From Oscillospiraceae bacterium (lineage in GTDB: Bacteria > Bacillota > Clostridia > Oscillospirales > UBA929), in the NCBI GenBank assembly GCA_009782475.1, contig WRIZ01000002.1, forward strand, positions 64,001 to 128,000: a stretch of 64,000 nucleotides of DNA, given 5' to 3'. Below the pieces are notes generated by a model, which was not told the DNA's origin, did no database searches, and saw only the letters and a program-made list of their open reading frames with translations. Numbering within the stretch: position 1 is the first letter of the stretch; each line of letters starts with the position of its first letter. Of this stretch, positions 18,359-29,099 are shown piece by piece. The translations under genes and the position numbers were made by a program.

Positions 18359-18785
18359 CGTAAAAGGTCAGGGCAAAAAAGGCGAATTGATCAATGTTTC
18401 CGACGGGTACGCCCGCAATTATCTGTTTCCGCGCAAGCTGGCGGCCGAAGCAACGGCTCCCGCGCTGGCTGAATACGAACGCAGCGAAAAAGCCAAAGCG
18501 GCCAAGCTGGAGAAGGAGAAAGCCGACGCCGCCGAAATGGCGCGCACGCTGAAAGGCGGCGGGGTCACCCTGACCGCCAAAGGCGGGGAAGGCGGCAGGT
18601 TGTTCGGCTCGGTCACCAACACCGAAGTCGCTGAGGCGTTGAACAAACAATTCGGGCTGGACATCGACCGCCGCGACGTGCAGCTGGCCGAAACGATCAA
18701 ACAGCAGGGGACATACACCGCTAAAGTCAAATTAGGCCACGGGATCAGCGCGGAAATCAATGTCACGGTCAAAGCCGAAGGGTGA
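18336..18785 (+). CDS. rplI: 50S ribosomal protein bL9
   Basis: [36 protein letters not shown] signature. Confidence 0.97.
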   Translation: MKVILQTDVKGQGKKGELINVSDGYARNYLFPRKLAAEATAPALAEYERSEKAKAAKLEKEKADAAEMARTLKGGGVTLTAKGGEGGRLFGSVTNTEVAEALNKQFGLDIDRRDVQLAETIKQQGTYTAKVKLGHGISAEINVTVKAEG

Positions 18786-18794
18786 GCATAGCCA

Positions 18795-20123
18795 ATGGAT
18801 GAACTGCGGCGGTTACCGCATAATATAGAAGCCGAACAAGCGGTGATCGGTTCGATGCTGCTCGACCCGCGCTGCCTTCCCGACGTGATCGAGCTGCTCG
18901 ACCGGGATGATTTTTACCTGCCCGCCCATCAATCCCTTTTTGACGCTATTTACATCATGTTTTCCCGCAACGAGGCGTTCGACCCGGTTATGCTGATGGG
19001 CAAGATGCGGGAAATGGGGACGTTTGAGGAAAACTCCACCAATGACTATCTCAACCGCCTGCTCGACAACACGCCCACGGCGGCGCATGTGAAGCATTAC
19101 GCCGTTTTGGTGCGCCAGCAGTCTCTTTTGCGCAAACTGGACAACGCCGCCGCGGAGATTTCGCTGCAATCCAGGGAGCCGGGGGCGGCGGCCGACGATG
19201 TTTTGGACAATGCCGAACAGAGCGTTTTCAACATCCGGCAGGGGCGTGAAGTGAAACACCTTCACAACATACCCTCTGTCTTGATGGACGTTTACGCAAA
19301 TATCCGCGAACTATCCGACGCGGGCGGCAAACTGCCCGGCATCTCGTCCGGCATTGCCGGGCTGGACGATCATTTGGGTGGGCTGCTCAACTCCAACCTT
19401 ATATTGGTGGCCTCCCGTCCCGCGATGGGGAAGACGAGTTTCCTGCTCAATATCGGTCTCCACGCGGCGCGCGCCGCCCAAAAGGCCGTTGTCTTCTTTT
19501 CGCTGGAGATGTCGCGGGAGCAGCTGGTCACCCGTTTGCTCTCGGCGCAGTCTAAGGTCAAGGCGCAGAGCCTGCTGACTGGAAACCTAAATAACAAAGA
19601 CTGGGAAGAAGTGGGCAAGGCGTCTCTGGAACTATCACAGCTCCAATACTTTTTCAACGACAACCCCGCCATTTCGGTGGGCGAGATGAAATCCCAGTGC
19701 CGCCGTGTTCAAAATTTGGGGCTGGTCGTGATCGACTACCTTCAATTGATGCAAGGCTCAAAAGACCGGCGTTTTGACAACCGAACCTCCGAGGTCGGCG
19801 ATATTTCGCGGTCGCTCAAAATCATGGCAAAGGAGCTGGGCGTGCCGATCCTGTGCGCCTCACAATTATCCCGCGCCACGGTGCAGCGCAGCGACAAACG
19901 CCCGATGCTCAGCGATTTGCGCGAATCCGGCGCCATCGAGCAGGACGCCGACGCGGTCATGTTCCTCCACCGTGAAAGCTATTACGATGAAAACGCGGGC
20001 GACCCCAACGAAGCCGAACTGATCATCGCCAAAAACCGCCACGGGCGCACGGGAACGGTTGAACTCTACTGGTCTGGCGACATTACGACCTTTACCCAGC
20101 GGGAAAATATATACAATGATTGA
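18795..20123 (+). CDS. dnaB: Replicative DNA helicase
   Basis: RLPHNIEAEQAVIGSMLLD, SRPAMGKTSFLLN Walker A, LVVIDYLQLM. Confidence 0.97.
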   Translation: MDELRRLPHNIEAEQAVIGSMLLDPRCLPDVIELLDRDDFYLPAHQSLFDAIYIMFSRNEAFDPVMLMGKMREMGTFEENSTNDYLNRLLDNTPTAAHVKHYAVLVRQQSLLRKLDNAAAEISLQSREPGAAADDVLDNAEQSVFNIRQGREVKHLHNIPSVLMDVYANIRELSDAGGKLPGISSGIAGLDDHLGGLLNSNLILVASRPAMGKTSFLLNIGLHAARAAQKAVVFFSLEMSREQLVTRLLSAQSKVKAQSLLTGNLNNKDWEEVGKASLELSQLQYFFNDNPAISVGEMKSQCRRVQNLGLVVIDYLQLMQGSKDRRFDNRTSEVGDISRSLKIMAKELGVPILCASQLSRATVQRSDKRPMLSDLRESGAIEQDADAVMFLHRESYYDENAGDPNEAELIIAKNRHGRTGTVELYWSGDITTFTQRENIYND

Positions 20124-21042
20124 TGGGTCTATTTTAGCCGCAGTCTCCGGCGGAGCCGATTCCGTGGCGATGTTGCATATGTTACTAAATTCCCCTCCGG
20201 GGAGGGGTGGCCGCGAAGCGGACGGGGTGGTTCAATGTATGGTAACGGCAGCGCATTATAATCACGGTCTGCGCGATTCGGCGGACGGGGATGAAGACTT
20301 TGTGCGGAGCCTATGCGCGGAGTGGGGCGTGCCGTTTGTCAGCGAACGGGGAGAGGTATCGAAAGGGACGGGAGTTGAAGAAAGGGCGCGGGAGATGCGG
20401 TATGCTTTTTTAGAACGTGTGCGCGCCGAGCGCGGCCTCGGCCGGATCGCAACCGCCCATACCGCCGACGACAACGCCGAAACAGTTCTGCTCAACCTGA
20501 CCCGCGGCTCGGGGCTTCACGGCCTTTGCGGCATCCCGCATGAACGGGGAGCTATCATCCGCCCGCTGCTGCATTTTTCGCGCGCGGAAGTGATACGGTA
20601 CCTCACCGAGCGCAATATTCCGTGGCGCGAAGATGAGAGCAACGCCGACACCGTATACAGGCGTAACTATATCCGCCATACTGTCATTCCCTCGTTGAAA
20701 GAAGTCAATCCATCTCTGACCGACGCTGTGATAAGGCTGACGGCGTCGCTTTCGGAAGACGAGGAGTATTTAACGGAACTGGCGCGGCAAGAGCTCCTCC
20801 CGTCAGCGACGGAGGGAGAAGGGTTTTCCGCCAAACGTCTTACAGAACTTCCCCGCCCCATCGCGGCGCGGGTATGCCGGTTGCTGTATATGAAAGAAAG
20901 CCTCTATCCGCCCGAGCGCGTCCATATAGACGCCATGCTGGACATTGCCAAAGGCGGCAACGGGCGGCGGCGGCATTTGGCGGGAAATCTCACAGTGGAA
21001 AAGCGCAGCGGAAAAATTAACATATTGTTTACAAAAGGATGA
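20116..21042 (+). CDS. tilS: tRNA(Ile)-lysidine synthase
   Basis: AVSGGADSVAMLHML PP-loop, NHGLR, ATAHTADDNAETVLLNLTRGSGLHGL; in-frame insertion SPPGRGGREADGVVQ. Confidence 0.95.
   Translation: MIDGSILAAVSGGADSVAMLHMLLNSPPGRGGREADGVVQCMVTAAHYNHGLRDSADGDEDFVRSLCAEWGVPFVSERGEVSKGTGVEERAREMRYAFLERVRAERGLGRIATAHTADDNAETVLLNLTRGSGLHGLCGIPHERGAIIRPLLHFSRAEVIRYLTERNIPWREDESNADTVYRRNYIRHTVIPSLKEVNPSLTDAVIRLTASLSEDEEYLTELARQELLPSATEGEGFSAKRLTELPRPIAARVCRLLYMKESLYPPERVHIDAMLDIAKGGNGRRRHLAGNLTVEKRSGKINILFTKG
20190..20233 (+). repeat. In-frame palindromic insertion in tilS (family 2)
   Basis: cccctccGGggagggg palindrome plus GGTGGCCGCGAAGCGGACGGGG; core GGTGGMCGCGAAGCGG shared with pheT copy at 52493-52590. 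Confidence 0.75.
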
Positions 21043-21056
21043 AAGGGGCGTTTGCC

Positions 21057-21599
21057 ATGCACCCGGATGTAGAATCCATTCTGCTTTCCGAAACACAGAT
21101 TCAGGAGCGCGTACGCGAAATGGGGGCGGAAATCTCCCGTGATTATGAGGGAAAGGAACTGCTGTTGATCAGTGTTCTCAAAGGGTCTGTCGTTTTTATG
21201 TCCGACTTGATGCGAGCCGTTTCCTTTCCGGTCAAGCTCGACTTTTTGGCGGTCAGTTCCTATGGGTTAGGAAACAAAACATCGGGCGTTGTGAAAATAC
21301 TGAAGGATTTGGATCAGTCTGTTGAGGGAAAAAATCTCCTGATCGTCGAAGATATCCTTGACAGCGGGATGACTTTAAGTTATATTAAGGATTTGATGGA
21401 AGGGCGGCATCCGGCGTCGGTTGAGATATGCACCCTCCTTGACAAACCGGAACGCCGCGCGCCCGGCGTGGACGTGCGTTGCCGCTACACCGGGTTTACC
21501 ATCCCGGACGCCTTTGTCGTCGGCTACGGGCTGGATTACGCGGAGAAATACAGAAATTTTCCCTATATCGGAGTGCTGTCACCCCGTATGTATGGCTAG
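21057..21599 (+). CDS. hpt: Hypoxanthine phosphoribosyltransferase
   Basis: LISVLKGSVVFMSDLMR, LIVEDILDSGMTLSYI PRPP loop, FVVGYGLDYAEKYRN. Confidence 0.95.
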   Translation: MHPDVESILLSETQIQERVREMGAEISRDYEGKELLLISVLKGSVVFMSDLMRAVSFPVKLDFLAVSSYGLGNKTSGVVKILKDLDQSVEGKNLLIVEDILDSGMTLSYIKDLMEGRHPASVEICTLLDKPERRAPGVDVRCRYTGFTIPDAFVVGYGLDYAEKYRNFPYIGVLSPRMYG

Positions 21600-21618
21600 A
21601 TAGGAGAGGATTGGCATT

Positions 21619-23460
<1,842 letters not shown>

Positions 23461-23461
23461 C

Positions 23462-25453
23462 TTGGATATCCAATATCTCAAAGGCATAGGGGAAAAAAGA
23501 GCCCGCTTGTTTCACAAGCTAGGGCTCTTTCGCGTTGAGGACGTAACGGTTTTTTATCCCCGCGCTTATGAGGATCGAACAAAGATCGTCCCCATCCGCG
23601 AGCTGCTGGCAGGGGAAGCGGCTTGCTTTAAGGCAACCGTCGCCTCTCCGGTAACGGGCGCGCATATACGGAAAGGGCTTGACCTTTACAAGACTAAAGT
23701 CTTTGACGAAACAGGAGAGCTGCAACTCACCTTTTTCAACGCGCCGTATGTCAAGCAAGCGTTAAAGCAAGGTGAAACCTATGTATTTTTTGGCAAACAC
23801 GACGGAAACCGTGGAATGATCAACCCGATTTTCGAGAAGGAAGCGGGGGGGACAACGGGACGCATTGTCCCTGTCTACCGCGCCACGGCGGGGTTGTCAC
23901 AGGGAATGCTGCGCAACGCCTCCCGGCAGGTCTTGGAAAAGCTCGAACCCGACGAAACACTGCCGGAAGAGGTCAGGCAGAGATATACACTCTGCACGGC
24001 GCGTTTCGCGCTGGAAAACATCCATTTCCCGCAAACCGAAGAACTCTTGTCCGTCGCGCGGAAACGGCTTGTCTTTGAAGAGCTGCTGCTTTTGCAGCTT
24101 GGGCTGGCTGTGCGGCGCGGAAAGCTGGTCAAAACCCCGGGGCCGCGCTTTGAAAAGGTTGGACTGGAAGAATTCTACGCCGCGCTTCCATTTGAGCCAA
24201 CGGAAGCACAGCTTAGCGCGATAAAGGATATTGTAAATGATTGTATGGCGGAGCCGGGTGCGCGGCGGCCCGCGGCCGCTCGGCTGATTCAAGGTGACGT
24301 GGGCTGCGGAAAGACAGTCGTCGCCGCCGCCGCCGCCTATATCGCTTTCCGTAATGGGTTCCAAACCGCTCTGATGGCGCCGACCGAGATTTTGGCCGAG
24401 CAGCACGCCCGGTCACTGACTACCCTGTTCACCCCGCTGGGTCTGTGCGTCGGTTTATTGACTGGACGGACGAAAAAATCCCTAGACGGGTTGGCGAACG
24501 GGTCTGTTGATTTAGCGATAGGTACACACGCGCTGATCAGTGAAACAGTGACATTTGCGAAATTGGGGCTGGTCATCACCGACGAGCAGCACCGTTTCGG
24601 TGTAGAACAGCGCACAAAGCTCTTTGCAAAAGGTCAAGAACCGCACAGGCTGGTCATGTCGGCCACGCCGATACCGCGCACGCTGGCGCGTATCCTGTAC
24701 GGGGATTTGGACGTGACTGTCATGCGCGGGCTGCCGCCGGGTCGGACGCCTGTGAAAACCTATGTTGTAGACGAAGATTACCGCCCCCGCATCGAGGCGT
24801 TTGTCCGTAAAACAGTGGCGGACGGCGGGCAGGTTTACATCGTCTGCCCGGTGATAGAGGAAAACGAGGAGTTGGGGTTACAGTCGGCCGACGCGTACGC
24901 CGAGCAAATCAAAGCCGATGTTTACCCCGATCTGCGGGTCGGCTTGCTGCACGGAAAGGTCAAGGCAAAAGAACGCGAAGCCGTCATGCGGGCGTTCACG
25001 GCTGGGGAAATCGACATTTTGGTTGCCACAACCGTCATCGAGGTGGGCGTCGATGTGCCGAACGCGTCGCTGATGGTGATCGAAAACGCCGAACGCTTTG
25101 GGTTGAGCCAGCTTCACCAGCTCCGCGGGCGGGTAGGGCGCGGCCAGCGGGAATCGCACTGTGTATTGTTTATGCAAAACGATTCGGCAAAGGAGCGTTT
25201 GGAGGTTTTGCGCAAAGAAAACGACGGCTTTGCCGTCGCGGAAGCCGACCTGCGCCTGCGCGGGCCGGGAGACTTCTTCGGAAGCCGTCAGCACGGCCTG
25301 CCGGAGTTCAAAATTGCCGATTTAAGTAATGATATGGACATCTTGCAGGCTTCGCGGGAAGCCGCCGAGGCTCTGTTTCCGTCATACCACGAACATATCG
25401 CGTTGAAAACGGCGGTCGAAGCTCTATTGCATCGCATTGAGGGCGGGGATTGA
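23462..25453 (+). CDS. recG: ATP-dependent DNA helicase RecG
   Basis: LKGIGEKRARLFHKLG wedge start, LIQGDVGCGKT, DEQHRFGVEQR, LRGRVGRGQRESHC. Confidence 0.95.
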   Translation: MDIQYLKGIGEKRARLFHKLGLFRVEDVTVFYPRAYEDRTKIVPIRELLAGEAACFKATVASPVTGAHIRKGLDLYKTKVFDETGELQLTFFNAPYVKQALKQGETYVFFGKHDGNRGMINPIFEKEAGGTTGRIVPVYRATAGLSQGMLRNASRQVLEKLEPDETLPEEVRQRYTLCTARFALENIHFPQTEELLSVARKRLVFEELLLLQLGLAVRRGKLVKTPGPRFEKVGLEEFYAALPFEPTEAQLSAIKDIVNDCMAEPGARRPAAARLIQGDVGCGKTVVAAAAAYIAFRNGFQTALMAPTEILAEQHARSLTTLFTPLGLCVGLLTGRTKKSLDGLANGSVDLAIGTHALISETVTFAKLGLVITDEQHRFGVEQRTKLFAKGQEPHRLVMSATPIPRTLARILYGDLDVTVMRGLPPGRTPVKTYVVDEDYRPRIEAFVRKTVADGGQVYIVCPVIEENEELGLQSADAYAEQIKADVYPDLRVGLLHGKVKAKEREAVMRAFTAGEIDILVATTVIEVGVDVPNASLMVIENAERFGLSQLHQLRGRVGRGQRESHCVLFMQNDSAKERLEVLRKENDGFAVAEADLRLRGPGDFFGSRQHGLPEFKIADLSNDMDILQASREAAEALFPSYHEHIALKTAVEALLHRIEGGD

Positions 25454-26092
25454 GTTTCCGTACTCCCGCACGATCCGCTCCGCGCCCTTTCCGGCGCGGA
25501 GCTTTTCAACCTCCCGGTTGATGACTGTTTTTGTTAAGTACCGCAGTGTATCGGCGTGTTTGATCAGCGCGGCGCGGGTTTCGTCCTCAATGGTGAAATC
25601 CAGCACCGACGCGAAACGCAGGGCGCGTAAAATGCGCAGCGCGTCTTCAAAAAAACGTCTGTCCGGGTCGCCGACGGTGCGGATACGTTTGGCCTGCAAG
25701 TCGTCCCGGCCGCCGAAAAGGTCAACGATCGCTCCGCAACTATCCGCCGCCATAGCATTGACGGTAAAATCGCGGCGGGTAAGGTCTGTGGCTAAATCTT
25801 GGACAAACTCCACGCTATCCGGGCGGCGGTGGTCGGAGTAATTGCCTTCCCGGCGGAAGGTCGTCACTTGAATGCCTTGAACGGTGACCGTGCCGTATTT
25901 CAGCCCGGTGGCTTCACTCCCGGGGAACATCTCCAAAACCTCCTCCGGCAGGGCGGGGGAGGCTATGTCCCAGTCGCCGGGGATGATCCCCAGGAGGCTG
26001 TCGCGTATACAACCGCCGACGGCATATGCGTTATGACCGCGCTCGTCAAGCGCGGCCATAACTGTTTTCACATGATCGGGTATTATGAGCAT
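25424..26092 (-). CDS. CCA tRNA nucleotidyltransferase-like, head and neck only (short)
   Basis: YAVGGCIRDSLLGIIPGDWDIA, RRDFTVNAMA, RFFEDALRILRALRFA; terminates at about 222 aa. Confidence 0.85.
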   Translation of the reverse strand: MLIIPDHVKTVMAALDERGHNAYAVGGCIRDSLLGIIPGDWDIASPALPEEVLEMFPGSEATGLKYGTVTVQGIQVTTFRREGNYSDHRRPDSVEFVQDLATDLTRRDFTVNAMAADSCGAIVDLFGGRDDLQAKRIRTVGDPDRRFFEDALRILRALRFASVLDFTIEDETRAALIKHADTLRYLTKTVINREVEKLRAGKGAERIVREYGNSIPALNAMQ

Positions 26093-27174
26093 ATCTCTTG
26101 AAGCCTTTCGATGATCGGCAGTTTTTGTGTGCAGAGCGGTTCGCAGACGCCGCATTGTGTGCAGGCGGCGGCGGTTTCCGGCTTAAGCCCCCAATGCCAG
26201 CTGAGGCGGTTTGCGATGGATTTTTTTTCGCCCGAGAGGATATAGCTGTTATATGCCTCCATCAAACGGGGGAGGGGAAGGTTTGAAGGGCATTGATCGC
26301 AGTATTGACAGCCGGTGCAAAGGGTGTTCAATTCCTCGTTGAGCGACTTGGTCAGCTCATCAAGCCGTTCTTCGGTAACAGGAACAACATTTTCCGCGGC
26401 GGCAACGCATTCGTTCAATTCATCCAAATTCGAGATGCCGGGCAGGGTGACCGAAATCTCCGGGTGACCGATCAGGAATTTTAGCGCGGCGGTGGCGACC
26501 GTTTCGTCGGGGGAGGTTTTGATAAATCCAAACTTTTCGGCGTATTGCGGGATGGTGCCGCCCCCCAAGGGGTTCATCACAACCACGCCGAGGTTTTGTT
26601 CATAACAGGCCTTGACCCCTTCGCGGCGGTACGCGAAGTTCAGAGCGTTGTAACCCAGCGTCACAGCGTCCACCTTGCCGTCCGCGATGATCTCCTTGAT
26701 GGTTTTGCCGTCGGCATGGACTGTGCAGCAGATGTGTTCGATCAGGCCTTCCTCTTTGGCTTTGAGGATGCCGCTCAAATTGCCGTCCTTGCGCGTCATC
26801 TGCCGGTATTCGTCCATGCTCTTGATGTTCCAAAGGTTGTAGAAAGTGATCTTTTCGGTTTGCAGACGCTGCAACGATTGCTCGACCATCTTGCGCGCGC
26901 TGCTGGCTCTGTTGGCGTTCCACAAGCCGCATTTGGTGGAGAGGTATGGTTTATCCTTGCATTGCTCATAAGCGCGCCCGACAATGATCTCGCTTTGGTC
27001 GTCGCAGTAGCCGGGGGCTGTGTCTATGTAGTTGATCCCCATGTCCACGGCTTTTTTGACCAACTCGGCGCAAATGTCCGGGTCTTTTTCGTACTCCTCT
27101 TTGATAAAACGCATGGCACCGAATCCAATCGCGCTCACCGTTTTACCAGTACCGCCAAATTTCTTTTGAATCAA
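26083..27174 (-). CDS. Aldo/keto reductase with C-terminal 4Fe-4S ferredoxin domain
   Basis: Aldo/keto reductase fold sequence, CTGCQYCDQCPSNLPLP and CTQCGVCEPLC cysteine motifs. Confidence 0.92.
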   Translation of the reverse strand: MIQKKFGGTGKTVSAIGFGAMRFIKEEYEKDPDICAELVKKAVDMGINYIDTAPGYCDDQSEIIVGRAYEQCKDKPYLSTKCGLWNANRASSARKMVEQSLQRLQTEKITFYNLWNIKSMDEYRQMTRKDGNLSGILKAKEEGLIEHICCTVHADGKTIKEIIADGKVDAVTLGYNALNFAYRREGVKACYEQNLGVVVMNPLGGGTIPQYAEKFGFIKTSPDETVATAALKFLIGHPEISVTLPGISNLDELNECVAAAENVVPVTEERLDELTKSLNEELNTLCTGCQYCDQCPSNLPLPRLMEAYNSYILSGEKKSIANRLSWHWGLKPETAAACTQCGVCEPLCTQKLPIIERLQEICS

Positions 27175-28982
27175 TCTTGCTCCTCCTGTCCTGATGTTTC
27201 TGTTGTATCGGTGGGATCGGGAATTTCCGGTTCATCGGGCGGCAATGACGGATCGGGATCGGGCGAGGGGTTGATGATGATTTCCTCACCTGTGCCGCCG
27301 TCGTCCGGCAGCTCGCTGCCGCCGCCGGGACCTACTTCGATAATGGCGTCAACCTTCATATAGGCCGACCTTGCCTCCGTGTTGCGGTAAACAACATTGC
27401 CGTCCGGGTCTTTCAAAACGCGGTAGGTTTGCACCGTCCAGCCGTCGGAGCCGGAGGTCACGGTATGCGTCGCGCCCGGCGCGAGATCGGGGTTGACTTC
27501 GGTTTTTGTACCCTTTGGTTTGTGGGCAATGACGTCGCGGTCTATGGAAACGGTCAGGTCGTCCGTCTTGGTGCCCCATATTTGGATATGGATGCGGGAA
27601 CTTGCGTACCACGCATCGACACGGATGGGGTACGCCGTGTCATTGCTGAATACGAAATCGATCCTGCCCCAGTCCACAGCGGCGTCAAGCCCAAGCGGGA
27701 CATAAGCCACCGTCATGGAGTGGTTTTGGCGGTAGACGATATGCAGGTTGGAGAGCAGAACGGCGTTGTAGAGTGTTGTGGACGATTGGCAGACGCCGCC
27801 GCCGATGGCTTCAACGATCCTGCCGTTGAGATAGGCACCGGCCATCTTAAAGCCGCGTTCTTCGGTGCGGTTGCCAACAACTTGGTTAAACGAAAACTCC
27901 TCACCGGGCAGGACGACTGTCCCGGTCATATATTGCGCCGTTAAATTGATGTTGTTGACACGGTTGCTGGACGAACCGGCGGTGGAAGTGGAGTATTCGC
28001 CCAGCAAATCGCGGAAAAGGTTTTCTTCCAAATCGGCGGCCGTGACGTCGGGCGCGGTGCGGAGCAAGGGGATGATAAACCTGCCGGATTTCTGTTCAAG
28101 CAGGCTGAGAGCGTTTTGCATGTCAAAAGATACGCCGATCACATGCGGAACAACCGACGTTTGATTGTCTTCATCGGCGGTGATATAGGCGTCTTTCGGT
28201 TCCACATAGATTTGACGATAAAGCTCTTCCAGCGGAAGCGGATCGGGGGAGAGAAATTCCGATTGGAACGAAAGGGGCGAAAAGTCCTGTGTCTTAAAGC
28301 CTGCGATAACGGCGTTGGTCATTTCCTCCATATCGGAAGAAATACCGTCCTGCCCGCCCGACACTTCGATGGATTCCCCGCCGATATTCCAAGTGTATTC
28401 AACAGGGGGCTGACCCAGCCCGACGGAAAGCGAGGAGACGATTTGTTCAATCGCTCCCCTGTCTATGTAAACGTCAATGTCATCCTCTACCGTGTGTTGG
28501 GAGAAAAGGGAGGAGAAGGCAAATCCGATACGGGAGAATCTTCCCCCGGTGCGCCCTTTGTTGTAGATGGTTTCGGCTGTTGTGGCAGGGGAGAGGGCAA
28601 CACCCGCTTCCTCCGCCGTTATGGTCACCGATTGTTCGTCAAGCGACAGAATGATTTCTTTGCCGCGGTATACATCGGCCAGCTTTTCGGTCAGGGCGGC
28701 TTCCGCTTCCTGCTTTGTCATGCCGCCGAAGTCGATCCCATAGGCCTTCAGATTGGGGAAGACACGGCTATAGGTCAATGCGTAAACCGAAAAGGAAACA
28801 AATGCGATCAGCAATACGCCGACGCATATCATCGAAATTCCGAAAGGCGTGAGAAAATGCTTGCGCCGGGACGAGGCTGTTTCTTCCCGTTTGGAAGGGG
28901 CTTTTGACGGCGCGTGACCCTTCTGTGTTTGCTTCTTCCCGGCTCCGTCAGACGCTTTCCTCTTGGTTGCTGCTTGCGGCAT
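27171..28982 (-). CDS. VanW family protein
   Basis: PG-binding_4-like N-terminus; VanW core NLTAQYMTGTVVLPGEEFSFNQVVGNRTEERGFKMAGAYLNGRIVEAIGGGVCQSSTTLYNAVL. Confidence 0.92.
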   Translation of the reverse strand: MPQAATKRKASDGAGKKQTQKGHAPSKAPSKREETASSRRKHFLTPFGISMICVGVLLIAFVSFSVYALTYSRVFPNLKAYGIDFGGMTKQEAEAALTEKLADVYRGKEIILSLDEQSVTITAEEAGVALSPATTAETIYNKGRTGGRFSRIGFAFSSLFSQHTVEDDIDVYIDRGAIEQIVSSLSVGLGQPPVEYTWNIGGESIEVSGGQDGISSDMEEMTNAVIAGFKTQDFSPLSFQSEFLSPDPLPLEELYRQIYVEPKDAYITADEDNQTSVVPHVIGVSFDMQNALSLLEQKSGRFIIPLLRTAPDVTAADLEENLFRDLLGEYSTSTAGSSSNRVNNINLTAQYMTGTVVLPGEEFSFNQVVGNRTEERGFKMAGAYLNGRIVEAIGGGVCQSSTTLYNAVLLSNLHIVYRQNHSMTVAYVPLGLDAAVDWGRIDFVFSNDTAYPIRVDAWYASSRIHIQIWGTKTDDLTVSIDRDVIAHKPKGTKTEVNPDLAPGATHTVTSGSDGWTVQTYRVLKDPDGNVVYRNTEARSAYMKVDAIIEVGPGGGSELPDDGGTGEEIIINPSPDPDPSLPPDEPEIPDPTDTTETSGQEEQD

Positions 28983-29099
28983 ATCCCCCCTCCTTTCGCT
29001 TTCATACCCGCTTATTATACGATAACCGCGATGAATAATACAAGGTAAATTCATTACAAAACAGGAAACGAATGGTTACAGAAACTTATGTCACCCCAA

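Noticed and set aside
24271-24292. gcggcggcccgcggccgctcgg in recG as another family 1 copy
   Set aside because: Shares only the gcggccgc palindrome and a few flanking bases; insertion relative to other RecG is small and unclear
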